This document shows positions 54,101-62,062 of a DNA stretch of 64,000 nucleotides, one piece after another (the first letter of the stretch is position 1; each line of letters begins with the position of its first letter). This stretch comes from Lamellibrachia columna (lineage: Eukaryota > Annelida > Polychaeta > Sabellida > Siboglinidae), in the NCBI GenBank assembly GCA_963662155.1, contig OY759262.1:66047203-66111202 (forward strand). The letters run 5' to 3'. Below the pieces are notes generated by a model. That model was not told where the DNA came from. It ran no database searches and saw only the letters and a list, made by a program, of their open reading frames with translations. Position numbers and translations under genes: made by a program.

Positions 54101-57100
54101 ATCAATGGACATCAAACTGGAGCTCTTCTGTGTGGAAAGTGGCATTAGAAGTGTTTCCTGTCAGTGGTTTTTGCGTCATTATTAATAATTGTATTACATA
54201 CATGTGTAGTCATGTCACATTTACTTTGTGAGTTTGAATTATTTGAAAATCTCAGCCGTTGATATTCTGATGTCAGGAAACAGAGACCTGTGTGTCTGAA
54301 CTTGTATAATCCTGATGACACATTGCCACCAGTAGATGGCAGCACTCACCTGTCAACGAGGCGTTTGATGATGGTGCCCTGCTCAAAGAGGATGGCCAGA
54401 GAGGCTGGCAGGGCTAGGTACTGGCAGAGCAGGGGGAACTCATCACGTCCAACCTCTGAAACACAAGTCATGGCTACACACAGCTACAACATGTATACAA
54501 TAGGTGTTACACACAGCTACAACATGTATACAATAGGTGTTACACATAGCTACAACATGTATACAATAGGTGTTACACATAGCTACAACATGTATACAAT
54601 AGGTGTTAAACACAGCTACAACATGTATACAATAGGTGTTACACATTGCTACAACATGTATACAATAGGTGTTACACACAGCTACAACATGTATACAATA
54701 TGTTACACATAGCTACAACATGTATACAATATGTGTTACACATAGCTACAACATGTATACAATAGGTGTTACACATAGCTACAACATGTATACAATAGGT
54801 GTTAAACACAGCTACAACATGTATACAATAGGTGTTACACACAGCTACAACATGTATACAATAGGTGTTACACATAGCTACAACATGTATACAATATGTG
54901 TTACACACAGCTACAACATGTATACAATAGGTGTTACACACAGCTACAACATGTATACAATAGGTGTTACACATAGCTACACCATGTATACAATAGGTGT
55001 TACACATATAGCTACAACATGTATACAATAGGTGTTACACATAGCTACATGTATACAACAGGTGTTAAACACAGCTACATGTATACAATAGGTGTTACAC
55101 ACAGCTACATGTATACAATAGGTGTTACACACAGCTACATGTATACAATAGGTGTTACACACAGCTACATGTATACAATAGGTGTTACACACAGCTACAT
55201 GTATACAATAGGTGTTACACACAGCTACATGTATACAATAGGTGTTACACACAGCTACATGTATACAATAGGTGTTACACACAGCTACATGTATACAATA
55301 GGTGTTACACACAGCTACATGTATACAATAGGTGTTACACACAGTTACAATATGCATACAATGTGTGTTACACACAGTGTCCTCTCACTACAAGGACGCG
55401 GTGTCCTCTCACTACAAGGACGCGTTGTCCTCTCACTACAAGGACGCGGTGTCCTCTCACTACAAGGATGCGGTGTCCTCTCACTACAAGGACACGTTGT
55501 CCTCTCACTACAAGGACGCGTTGTCCTCTCACTACAAGGACGCGATGTCCTCTCACTACAAGGACGCGGTGTCCTCTCACTACAAGGACGCGGTGTCCTC
55601 TCACTACAAGGACGCAGTGTCCTCTCACTACAAGGAAGCGGTGTCCTCTCACTACAAGGACGCGGTGTCCTCTCACTACAAGGACGCGGTGTCCTCTCAC
55701 TACAAGGACACGTTGTCCTCTCACTACAAGGACGCGGTGTCCTCTCACTACAAGGACGCGGTGTCCTCTCACTACAAGGACGCGGTGTCCTCTCACTACA
55801 AGGACGCAGTGTCCTCTCACTACAAGGAAGCGGTGTCCTCTCACTACATGGCTCTAAGAAACATCAGATATATGGAACAGTTTGACCTAGTCCCAACAAG
55901 TTACTGTATATTAAACATGTTGTATCATTAATAAAAGATGCATAACCCCTAAAAAGTTCATCAGATTTTTGTGTCTCTAACTGGGTATCATTAATATGTA
56001 CAATGGTCATAAGCCATCAGTTGTGCCACCTACCGAGCAGTAACTCCGGTGCGGCGACCCCTGTCAAATAGTGGAAGAAGAGAGCAGCACATCGGAGGAA
56101 TGGCAGACTCGCCTCGCGTACGTACGTCCAGAGCTGCCAGGCCGACGGGATGTGCTCACACGGCAACCTGGAGATGGAGATAGTTAGAAACCACAAACTG
56201 GCAAAAACTAGATGTCCTGTCTCTTATATTACTCATCAAGAAATGTATACACTATAAACTAGCAGCAATATAAATGTGGTTCTTCAGGAGAATGCAAAAT
56301 ATTTCATGGACATAATACATTAGAACTGAAGGTTCTGCAGAGAACAGACAGCGATAATATCATAATGAAGACATGACACCCCGAGCACATAACACAGTGT
56401 GCATTTAACCAGTGATGGAGGCCACCCGAGGAACTCCAGGGAGACCACCCGGGGAAGTCCAAGAGACCACCCGGGGAAGTCCAGGGTGACCACCCGGGGA
56501 AGTCCAAGAGACCACCCGGGGAAGTCCAGGGAGACCACCCGGGGAAGTCCAAGAGACCACCCGGGGAAGTCCAGGGTGACCACCCGGGGAAGTCCAAGAG
56601 ACCACCCGGGGAAGTCCAGGGTGACCACCCGGGGAAGTCCAAGAGACTACCCGGGGAAGTCCAGGGAGACCACCCGGGAAAGTCCAAGAGACCACCCGGG
56701 AAAGTCCAAGAGACCACCCGGGGAAGTCCAAGAGACCACCCGGGGAAGTCCAGGGTGACCACCCGGGGAAGTCCAAGAGACCACCCGGGGAAGTCCAGGA
56801 GACCACCCGGGGAAGTCCAGGGAACATAGACTTACTTGGCCTTGTGCCGCAGGTGGAGGTAGGTCTTGAGTAGAGCCTCCTCCTCATCACAGTCACCCGC
56901 CTCACTCTCAGTGTCCATTGACTCTGTAACAACAACAACATCATCACAGTCACCTGCCTCACTCTCAGTGTCCATTGACTCTTCACAACAACAATATCAC
57001 AGTCACCCTCTTCACTCTCAGTGTCTATTGATTCTGCAACAACAACTTTGCAGTCACCCGCCTCACTCTCAGTGTCCACTGACTCTGTTACAACAACAAC

Positions 57101-60100
57101 AACAACATCACAGTCACCCGCCTCACTCTCAGTGTCTATTGATTCTGCAACAACAACATCGCAGTCACCCGCCTCATTCTCAGTTTCCACTGACTCTGTA
57201 ACAACAACAACATCGCAGTCACCCGCCTCACTCTCAGTGTCCACTGACTCTGTAACAACAACAACATCACAGTCACCCGCCTCACTCTCAGTGTCTATTG
57301 ATTCTGCAACAACAACATCGCAGTCACCCGCCTCATTCTCAGTTTCCACTGACTCCGTAACAACAACAACAACAACATCGCAGTCACCCGCCTCACTCTC
57401 AGTGTCCACTGACTCTGTAACAACAACATCACAGTCACCCGCCTCACTCTCAATGTCTATTGATTCTGCAACAACAACAACATCACAGTCACCCGCCTCA
57501 CTCTCAGGATAACGTCAGGGCTGTCAGAACAATGTCAAAGTTGTCAGAAAAATGTCACGGTTGTCAGGATTGTCTTAGCAGATTATGAGGAATCATCACA
57601 AATGACAATTTTTTCTAAACTGAACAAAGCAGCACTGTTATTTCGTTAATTTATCAACACGGACAATGAATTCACAACCAACAAATAGGTCGAACATGAT
57701 TGTAATTTCTACCCTAGGTACCACCCCATCCCCCCGAGCCATCACCCCATCCCCTCGAGCTACCATCCCATCCCTCGAGACATCACCCCACCCCTGTGAG
57801 CCATCACCCTTTTCTCCGAGCCATCACCCCATCCCCTGAGCCATCACCCCATCCCCAAGCCATCACCACATCCCCCTGAGCCATCACACCATCCCCCAAG
57901 ACATCACCCTACCCCCTGAGCCATCACCGCCTTGTCCGAGCCATCACCCCATCCCCCGAGCCATTACCCATCCCCCGAGGCATCACCTCTTCCCCCAGGC
58001 CATCACCCCACCCCCTGAGCCATCACCCCATTATTCTCCGAGCCATCACCCCAGCCATCACCCAATCCCCCAAACCATCACCCCATCCCACGAGCCATCA
58101 CCACATCCCCTAGACTTCACCCCATCCACTGACCCTGTTCCTCACTGAACGCTGCCAGTAACATGATCTGTACGAGGTGAGCAGTGAGAGCCATGTGCAG
58201 ACAGTGCAGGTCGTTGAGTCCTCCTGTTGGGATACGAGACAACTTGTTGGAGCTGACGTCCTCCGCGTAGAGTGTGGGCAGCGACAGACACAGCTTGACC
58301 AGACAGTCAAACATGTCCATGGTGAGAACACTTGGGGTCTGTTGTAGGCGGTGGTCAGCGCTCTCGCACACCAGTGCTGCAAGGTGCAGGTATTAATATT
58401 ATTAATCCAAACAGTGCATGTATTCTCACGAGAGTATAAGTACAAGTACTCATTCTCACATGTATTCTCACAAGTCGAGTAAGTAAAAGTACTCATTCAT
58501 AAATGTATTCTCACAAGAGTATAAGTAAGAGTACTCATTCTAACATGTATTCTCACAAGAGTATAAGTAAGAGTACTCATTCTAACATGTATTCTCACAA
58601 GAGTATATAAGTAGGAGTACTCATTCTAACATGAGTAATGACTAATTCTTCAAACATTAGTACTTGAGTGACAGCTTGCACACACCAGAGGGAGAGTAGT
58701 GACACAAGGAGAGGGTTAGGGACAGACGGAGAGTAGAGACACATGAAGAGGGTTAGGGACACAGGGAGAGGGTTAGGGGCAGAGGGCGAGTAGAAACACA
58801 GAGAGAAGGTTAGGGACAGAGGGAGAGTAGTGACCCAGAAACAGAGATTTAACAAGATTTAACAAGATTTGCCATCCAAGCCAAAGGCCCAGATGGCAAG
58901 TGGACAAGGAAGCCATTGGCTTATCGAGAGTCCAACAATGTTCATCTACTTATAACCCGCCCTCCTGAGAGAAAGGGTTAGGGACAGAGGGTGAGTAGCG
59001 ACATGAGGAGAGGGTTAGGGACAGAGGGAGAGTAGTGACACAGGGAGAGGGTTAGGGGCAGAGGGCGAGTAGAGACACAGAGAGAAGGTTAGGGACAGAG
59101 GGAGAGTAGTGACCCAGAAACAGAGATTTAACAAGATTTAACAAGATTTGCCATCCAAGCCAAAGGCCCAGATGGCAAGTGGACAAGGAAGCCATTGGCT
59201 TATCGAGAGTCCAACAATGTTCATCTACTTATAACCCGCCCTCCTGAGAGAAAGGGTTAGGGACAGAGGGTGAGTAGCGACATGAGGAGAGGGTTAGGGA
59301 CAGAGGGAGAGTAGTGACACAGGGAGAGGGTTAGGGGCAGAGGGCGAGTAGAGACACAGAGAGAAGGTTAGGGACAGAGGGAGAGTAGTGACCCAGAAAC
59401 AGAGAGAAAGGGTTAGGGACAGAGGGTGAGTAGCGACATGAGGAGAGGGTTAGGGACAGAGGGAGAGTAGTGACACAGGGAGAGGGTTAGGGGCAGAGGG
59501 CGAGTAGAGACACAGAGAGAAGGTTAGGGACAGAGGGAGAGTAGTGACCCAGAAACAGAGAGAAAGGGTTAGGGACAGAGGGTGAGTAGCGACATGAGGA
59601 GAGGGTTAGGGACAGAGGGAGAGTAGTGACACAGGGAGAGGGTTAGGGGCAGAGGGCGAGTAGAGACACAGAGAGAAGGTTAGGGACAGAGTGGACAGTA
59701 GTGACCCAGAATCAGAGAGAAAGGGTTAGGGACAGAGGGTGAGTAGCGACATGAGGAGAGGGTTAGGGACAGAGGGAGAGTAGTGACACAGGGAGAGGGT
59801 TAGGGGCAGAGGGCGAGTAGAGACACAGAGAGAAGGTTAGGGACAGAGGGAGAGTAGTGACCCAGAAACAGAGAGAAAGGGTTAGGGACAGAGGGTGAGT
59901 AGCGACATGAGGAGAGGGTTAGGGACAGAGGGAGAGTGAGGTGACCAGAACTGACCAGACAGTAGAGTGAACTAACCAGAGAGTAGAGTGATGCAGTGTT
60001 TCTTGACCACGTCTGGCTGAATGACCTGGCTGCAGACAGCGGCGAACTTGACCAGTGAAGACAAACAGTCTCCTTGTCGTGAAGGCAACGAGCCAAAGAG

Positions 60101-62062
60101 AGGCTTGCCTTCATCCCGCAGACACTGCTCTGTGAAAGAAGGACGACATAAATTTATGCATTAACCTGGAACATCGAATGGCAATGATGTCGCGGCACAC
60201 ACGTGGTGACACACGTAATGTCAGTGGCACACACGTGGCTACACACATAATGTCAGTGGCACACCCGTGGTGACACACGTAATGTCAGTGGCACACACGT
60301 GGTGACACACGTAATGTCAGTGGCACACACGTGGTGACACACGTAATGTCAGTGGCACACACGTGGCTACACACGTAATGTCAGTGGCACACACGTGGTG
60401 ACACACATAATGTCAGTGGCACACACGTGGTGACACACGTAATGTCAGTGGCACACACGTGGCTACACACGTAATGTCAGTGGCACACACGTGGTGACAC
60501 ATATAATGTCAGTGGCACATACGTGGCTACACATGTAATGTCAGTGGCACACACGTGGCTACACATGTAATGTCAGTGGCACACACATGACTACACACGT
60601 AATGTCAGTGGCACGCACGTGGCTACACATGTAATTTCAGTAGTACACACGTGGCTACACGCATAATGTCAGTGGCACACACGTGGCTACACGTGTAATG
60701 TCAGTGGCACACACTTGGCTGCACACGTAATGTCAGTGGCACACACGTGGCTAAACGCGTAATGTCAGTGGCACACACTTGGCTACACACGTAATGTCAG
60801 TGGCACACACATGGCTACACATGTAATGTCAGTGGCACACACGTGGCTACACGCGTAATGTCAGTGGCACACACATGGGTACACACGTAATGTTAGTGGC
60901 ACGTTGTGGCTACACATGTAATGTCAGTGGCACACACGTGGCTACACATGTAATGTCAGTGGCACACACATAGCTACACACGTAATGTCAGTGGCACACA
61001 CATGGCTACACACGTAATGTCAGTGGCACACACGTGGCTACACACGTAATGTCAGTGGCACACACGTGGCTACACATGTAATGTCAGTGGCACACACATG
61101 GCTACACACGTAATGTCAGTGGCACACACATGGCTACACATGTAATGTCAGTGGCACACACATGGCTACACATGTAATGTCAGTGGCACACACGTGGCTA
61201 CACGCGTAATGTCAGTGGCAAACACATGGCTACACATGTAATGTCAGTGGCACACACGTGGCTACACGCGTAATGTCAGTGGCACACACATGGCTACACA
61301 CGTAATGTCAGTGGCACACACATGGCTACACACGTAATGTCAGTGGCACACACGTGGCTACACACGTAATGTCAGTGGCACACACGTGGCTACACGCGTA
61401 ATGTCAGTGGCACACACATGGCTACACATGTAATGTCAGTGGCACACACGTGGCTACACGCGTAATGTCAGTGGCACACACATGGCTACACACGTAATGT
61501 CAGTGGCACACACATGGCTACACACGTAATGTCAGTGGCACACACATGGGTACACACGTAATGATAGTGGCACGTTGTGGCTACACATGTAATGTCAGTG
61601 GCACACACGTGGCTACACATGTAATGTCAGTGGCACACACGTGGCTACACATGTAATGTCAGTGGCACACACATGGCTACACGCGTAATGTCAGTGGCAC
61701 ACACATGGCTACACATGTATTGTCAGTGGCACACACGTGGCTACACATGTAATGTCAGTGGCACACACATAGCTACACATGTAATGTCAGTGGCACACAC
61801 ATGGCTACACATGTATTGTCAGTGGCACACACGTGGCTACACACGTAATCAAATTGTAAGGTATTTTTATCATTTAAAAAATTTATTTTTAAAAGTGCAA
61901 AACATCACCATATATAAGTAAGTTTTGTCCAGTTATTTGCCAGTGTTTTGCATAAAGACTGCAGGAAGCTGTACCTGTGGCAGTGATGGTGTAGGCACAC
62001 GTGGCCCAGGCAAGGATCGGCACGCGGATGTTATCATCATCTGCCTGCACTCCTAGACCAAT
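48022..62062 (-). CDS. UBR2: UBR1/UBR2-type E3 ubiquitin ligase, C-terminal 458 residues in ten exons
   Basis: These ten exons encode the C-terminal quarter of an N-recognin. UBR1/UBR2 proteins bind destabilising N-terminal residues (N-degrons) through a UBR box and, with an E2, ubiquitinate the substrate through a RING domain. Both domains lie upstream of this window. The part seen is the C-terminal Proteolysis_6-type domain. Landmarks in order are IRVPILAWATCAYTI, KPLFGSLPSRQGDCL, LPFLRCAALFFHYL, a Cys/His cluster (C322, C336, C339, C344, C349, C350, H365, C369 in local numbering), [20 protein letters not shown] and the end EANSNLMAIEWQHL. All introns are GT-AG and the phases join into 459 codons including TAG without a break. 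The Cys/His cluster and tail look closer to UBR2 than to UBR1, but an invertebrate may have one gene for both. Start and promoter are outside. Confidence 0.93.
48164..48702 (-). other. Unique part of the last intron
   Basis: This 540-bp AT-rich stretch lies between the last exon's acceptor and the 26-bp array. I see no gene, RNA or repeat in it. Confidence 0.6.
48703..49175. repeat. Intronic 26-bp minisatellite, about 18 copies
   Basis: The unit is cagtatcctatctgtttaat plus gtgact. Copies are almost identical, with tatgtcta and tttgtcta variants in the middle and gagact in the first. It lies in the intron before the terminal exon. Confidence 0.95.
49208..50720. repeat. Intronic 18-bp minisatellite, about 84 copies
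   Basis: The unit is gatgtcacacagataaag, with variants gatgacac, gatgtaac, gatgtcgc, gatgtcatgc and cagacaaag, and occasional 17-bp units (gataagg). Because 18 is a multiple of three, long low-complexity frames open on both strands (repeating FICVTS / QIKDVT); they are not genes. It shares the last intron with the 26-bp array. Confidence 0.95.
50804..50905 (-). CDS. UBR2: UBR exon i (residues 378-411)
   Basis: The acceptor TTGTGTTGTAG precedes AGTGAGAG; the donor is CTCAG/GTGAGG. The exon is 102 nt. It encodes VRECHVLLLFNRTKGCFVPA then [13 protein letters not shown]. The last string is nearly invariant in UBR1/UBR2. Confidence 0.96.
51120..51430. repeat. Interrupted ~19-bp repeat in a short intron
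   Basis: Degenerate copies of gttacgcagtgatacacat occur at about 51,140-51,200 and again at 51,335-51,430. They are split by an AT-rich segment that looks inserted. The whole lies in the 535-bp intron upstream of exon i. Confidence 0.7.
51203..51336 (-). mobile_element. Possible truncated retroelement tail inside the 19-bp repeat
   Basis: On the minus strand the segment reads GTACAATTGGATGAATAAAC, then AATTATG and a TCTG-rich tract (TCTGTCTCTCTGTCTGTC). A GATGAATAAACAAT ending with a poly(A)-type signal followed by a simple-repeat tail is typical of 3' ends of non-LTR elements or SINEs in invertebrates. It splits an otherwise continuous tandem repeat. No coding sequence or clear target-site duplication is visible. 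Confidence 0.35.
51441..51611 (-). CDS. UBR2: UBR exon h (residues 321-377), Cys/His cluster
   Basis: The acceptor TTCTGTGACAG precedes GTGTCC; the donor is CTAAG/GTCAGT. The exon is 171 nt. It encodes CPSSDGDDSRAPALCLVCGK, then MLCSQSYCC, a short variable stretch, and ETCGAGIGIFL. Cysteines 322, 336, 339, 344, 349, 350 and 369 with H365 probably bind zinc, as in the C-terminal domain of yeast and human Ubr1. All expected cysteines are present. Confidence 0.96.
51924..53818. repeat. Intronic 23/24-bp minisatellite, about 80 copies
   Basis: Two unit lengths are mixed: 24 bp with gtactacaagggtgagg and 23 bp with gtactcaagggtgagg, each followed by tgtaagt or tgtgagt. From about 53,395 the family changes to gtactaagagggtgaggcat, with gcataag replacing gtgtaag. 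It fills most of the 2,325-bp intron upstream of exon h. Confidence 0.95.
53937..54086 (-). CDS. UBR2: UBR exon g (residues 271-320)
   Basis: The acceptor TTTTCTGTTGCAG precedes CTGGTGTG; the donor is TTCAC/GTCAGT. The exon is 150 nt. It encodes WCEDDSVQRQLLTTGGSG, then ATIKYPMRVNHLIDLPHDY and IELINKVSTF. YP.R.N.LI.LP.DY is the diagnostic family pattern. The upstream 263-bp intron is the only one in the window with no tandem repeat. Confidence 0.95.
54329..54343 (+). promoter_or_regulatory. CTCF-like motif in the 263-bp intron
   Basis: CCAGTAGATGGCAGC matches the bilaterian CTCF core CCASYAGRKGGCRS at all 14 core positions. It lies seven bases beyond the donor of exon f in the only repeat-free intron. 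It points the opposite way to the motif at 48,015. Motif match only; no occupancy is implied. Confidence 0.35.
54350..54455 (-). CDS. UBR2: UBR exon f (residues 236-270)
   Basis: The acceptor GTGTTTCAG precedes AGGTTGG; the donor is ACAG/GTGAGT. The exon is 106 nt. It encodes VGRDEFPLLCQYLALPASLA then ILFEQGTIIKRLVD, the family's 'LCSYLSLP...LF' helix pair. The 33-bp array starts about 20 bases upstream of its acceptor, so little room is left for branch point and pyrimidine tract. Confidence 0.93.
54475..55370. repeat. Intronic 33-bp to 30-bp minisatellite
   Basis: The left part (to about 55,040) has a 33-bp unit containing ctacaacatgtatacaatag and gtgttacacacag or cacatag, about 17 copies. 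The right part (55,041-55,370) has the same unit without AAC (ctacatgtatac), 30 bp, about 11 copies. Both lengths are multiples of three, so both strands show long meaningless open frames. It lies between exons f and e. Confidence 0.95.
55374..55850. repeat. Intronic CpG-containing 24-bp minisatellite, about 20 copies
   Basis: The unit is gtgtcctctcactacaagga plus cgcg. It begins four bases after the 30-bp array with no spacer. Rare variants (gacgcagtg then gaagcggtg) recur 192 bp apart at 55,611 and 55,803, and gacacgttg recurs 216 bp apart, which shows eight- to nine-unit higher-order blocks. Several frames are open on both strands only because of the unit. Confidence 0.95.
56034..56167 (-). 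CDS. UBR2: UBR exon e (residues 191-235)
   Basis: The acceptor CATCTCCAG precedes GTTGCCG; the donor is CTCG/GTAGGT. The exon is 134 nt. It encodes LPCEHIPSAWQLWTYVREAS, then LPFLRCAALFFHYLTGV and APELLL. LPFLRCAALFFHYL is one of the most conserved strings of UBR1/UBR2 C-termini and anchors the identification. The exon contains four CpGs close together (cctcgcgtacgtacg). Confidence 0.96.
56418..56821. repeat. Intronic CCCGGGG minisatellite, 22/23-bp units in 45-bp dimers
   Basis: The unit is accacccggggaagtcc followed by aagag (22 bp) or agggtg/agggag (23 bp). The two alternate to give a 45-bp dimer, about 18 monomers in all. On the sense strand it reads GGACTTCCCCGGGTGGTC. The array ends only about 13 bases from the donor of exon d (GTAAGT at 56,830-56,835). 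Confidence 0.95.
56836..56923 (-). CDS. UBR2: UBR exon d (residues 162-190), acidic, with a multiplied acceptor
   Basis: With the proximal acceptor GTTGTTACAG/AGTCAATG and donor CCAA/GTAAGT the exon is 88 nt and joins in phase on both sides. It encodes SMDTESEAGDCDEEE, a strongly acidic stretch, then ALLKTYLHLRHKA. The acceptor and the first ~36 exon bases are the unit of a tandem array extending to 57,510, so the upstream edge of this exon is uncertain. The next acceptor (GTGAAG) is also in frame and would add about 18 residues. Confidence 0.8.
56883..57510 (-). repeat. Tandem array of a 3' splice site plus exon start, 11 units
   Basis: Each unit of about 51-57 bp on the sense strand has a GTTGTTGTT tract, then ACAG or GCAG, then AGTCARTGGACACTGAGAGT-like exon sequence, then GAGGCGGGTGACTG. 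The unit nearest the exon continues into the conserved coding sequence of exon d. Units differ mainly by whole GTT triplets. Two types alternate (ACAG/AGTCAGTGG and GCAG/AATCAATAG). The unit near 57,352 has lost its AG (ACGG); the unit near 56,981 has GTGAAG and a one-base frame change relative to the more distant units. Confidence 0.85.
57511..57719 (-). other. Unique intron spacer
   Basis: AT-rich sequence between the splice-site array and the C-rich repeat. The first 60 bases hold a weak direct repeat (aatgtcaaagttgtcag / aatgtcacggttgtcag). Nothing else is seen. Confidence 0.5.
57720..58130 (-). repeat. Degenerate C-rich (sense-strand G-rich) 20-bp repeat
   Basis: About 20 imperfect copies of gagccatcaccccatccccc. 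On the transcribed-RNA strand this becomes repeated GGGG runs separated by 2-9 bases, a G-quadruplex-prone arrangement beginning at the donor of exon c. Confidence 0.85.
58134..58376 (-). CDS. UBR2: UBR exon c (residues 81-161)
   Basis: The acceptor CACCTTGCAG precedes CACTGGTG; the donor is CAGG/GTCAGT. At 243 nt it is the largest exon here. It encodes LVCESADHRLQQTPSVLTMD, then the helical MFDCLVKLCLSLPTLYAEDV, and LHMALTAHLVQIMLLAAF near its end. The hydrophobic heptad-like spacing fits the helical scaffold of the family. The donor is followed at once by G-rich intron sequence on the sense strand. Confidence 0.92.
58418..58635. repeat. Intronic 42-bp minisatellite, about 5 copies
   Basis: The unit contains catgtattctcacaagagta, taagtaagagtactcattct and aa. 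The first copies are more diverged (cacgagagt, caagtcgag). It starts about 40 bases upstream of the acceptor of exon c. Confidence 0.9.
58680..59940. repeat. Complex composite minisatellite with GGTTAGGG motifs
   Basis: Short related units of about 38 bp (gggttagggacagagg, gtgagtagcgacatgag, gagagtagtgacacagg, gcgagtagagacacagag) are arranged in 156-bp higher-order repeats from about 59,245 to 59,925. On the left a 279-bp version contains an additional 123-bp unique-looking island, present twice. The array fills the 1,600-bp intron between exons b and c. Confidence 0.9.
58846..59253. repeat. 123-bp island duplicated inside the composite array
   Basis: The island begins atttaacaagatttaac and contains gccatccaagccaaaggccc, agatggcaagtgg and ttataacccgcc. 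The two copies are 279 bp apart and appear identical. gccatc and gatggc form a short inverted repeat. I do not recognise it; it could be a relict of the original intron or a short inserted element. Confidence 0.7.
59977..60129 (-). CDS. UBR2: UBR exon b (residues 30-80)
   Basis: The acceptor CTTTCACAG precedes AGCAGTG; the donor is TCTG/GTTAGT. The exon is 153 nt, phase 1 to phase 1. It encodes QCLRDEGKPLFGSLPSRQGD, then CLSSLVKFAAVCSQV and the rest. LFGSLPSRQGDCL is the recognisable conserved core. A 32-bp minisatellite starts about 60 bases upstream of the acceptor. Confidence 0.93.
60189..61850. repeat. Intronic 32-bp minisatellite, about 52 copies, with CACGTG
   Basis: The unit is acacacgtaatgtcagtggc plus acacacgtggct. 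CACGTG (an E-box) is present in many copies and changed to cacatg in others; the second CpG varies among acgtaat, atgtaat, acataat and gcgtaat. A rare block (catgggtacacac, then cacgttgtggc) recurs 671 bp apart at 60,877 and 61,548, close to 21 units. It lies between exons a and b. Confidence 0.95.
61975..62062 (-). CDS. UBR2: UBR exon a (residues 1-29 of the visible part)
   Basis: The acceptor TTTGTTTCTAG precedes ATTGGTC; the donor is ACAG/GTACAG. The exon is 88 nt: 29 whole codons plus one base. It encodes IGLGVQADDDNIRVPILAWA followed by TCAYTITAT, which matches the family segment that leads into the 'GDEGKPLFG' region. It is the most upstream exon in the window. Its own upstream intron holds the 27-bp array that leaves the window. 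Confidence 0.9.

Noticed and set aside
54443..55885. Open frames through the 33-, 30- and 24-bp arrays, including SHYKDAVS and RGVLSLQG repeats
   Set aside because: Several frames on both strands are open at once because the units are multiples of three; the region lies between two UBR exons joined in phase without it.
56405..57409. One continuous 334-codon minus-strand frame through the splice-site array, exon d and the CCCGGGG array
   Set aside because: It crosses the real exon in the wrong frame and ignores a good donor. The in-phase 88-nt exon fits the conserved gene; the open frame is due to triplet-based units.
58680..59940. Interstitial telomere repeat (TTAGGG)
   Set aside because: TTAGGG occurs once per ~38-bp subunit and never in tandem, so it is part of an unrelated minisatellite.
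61673..61921. Plus-strand 82-residue frame (THGYTCNVSG-type repeats)
   Set aside because: It is produced by the 32-bp intronic array and has no independent support.
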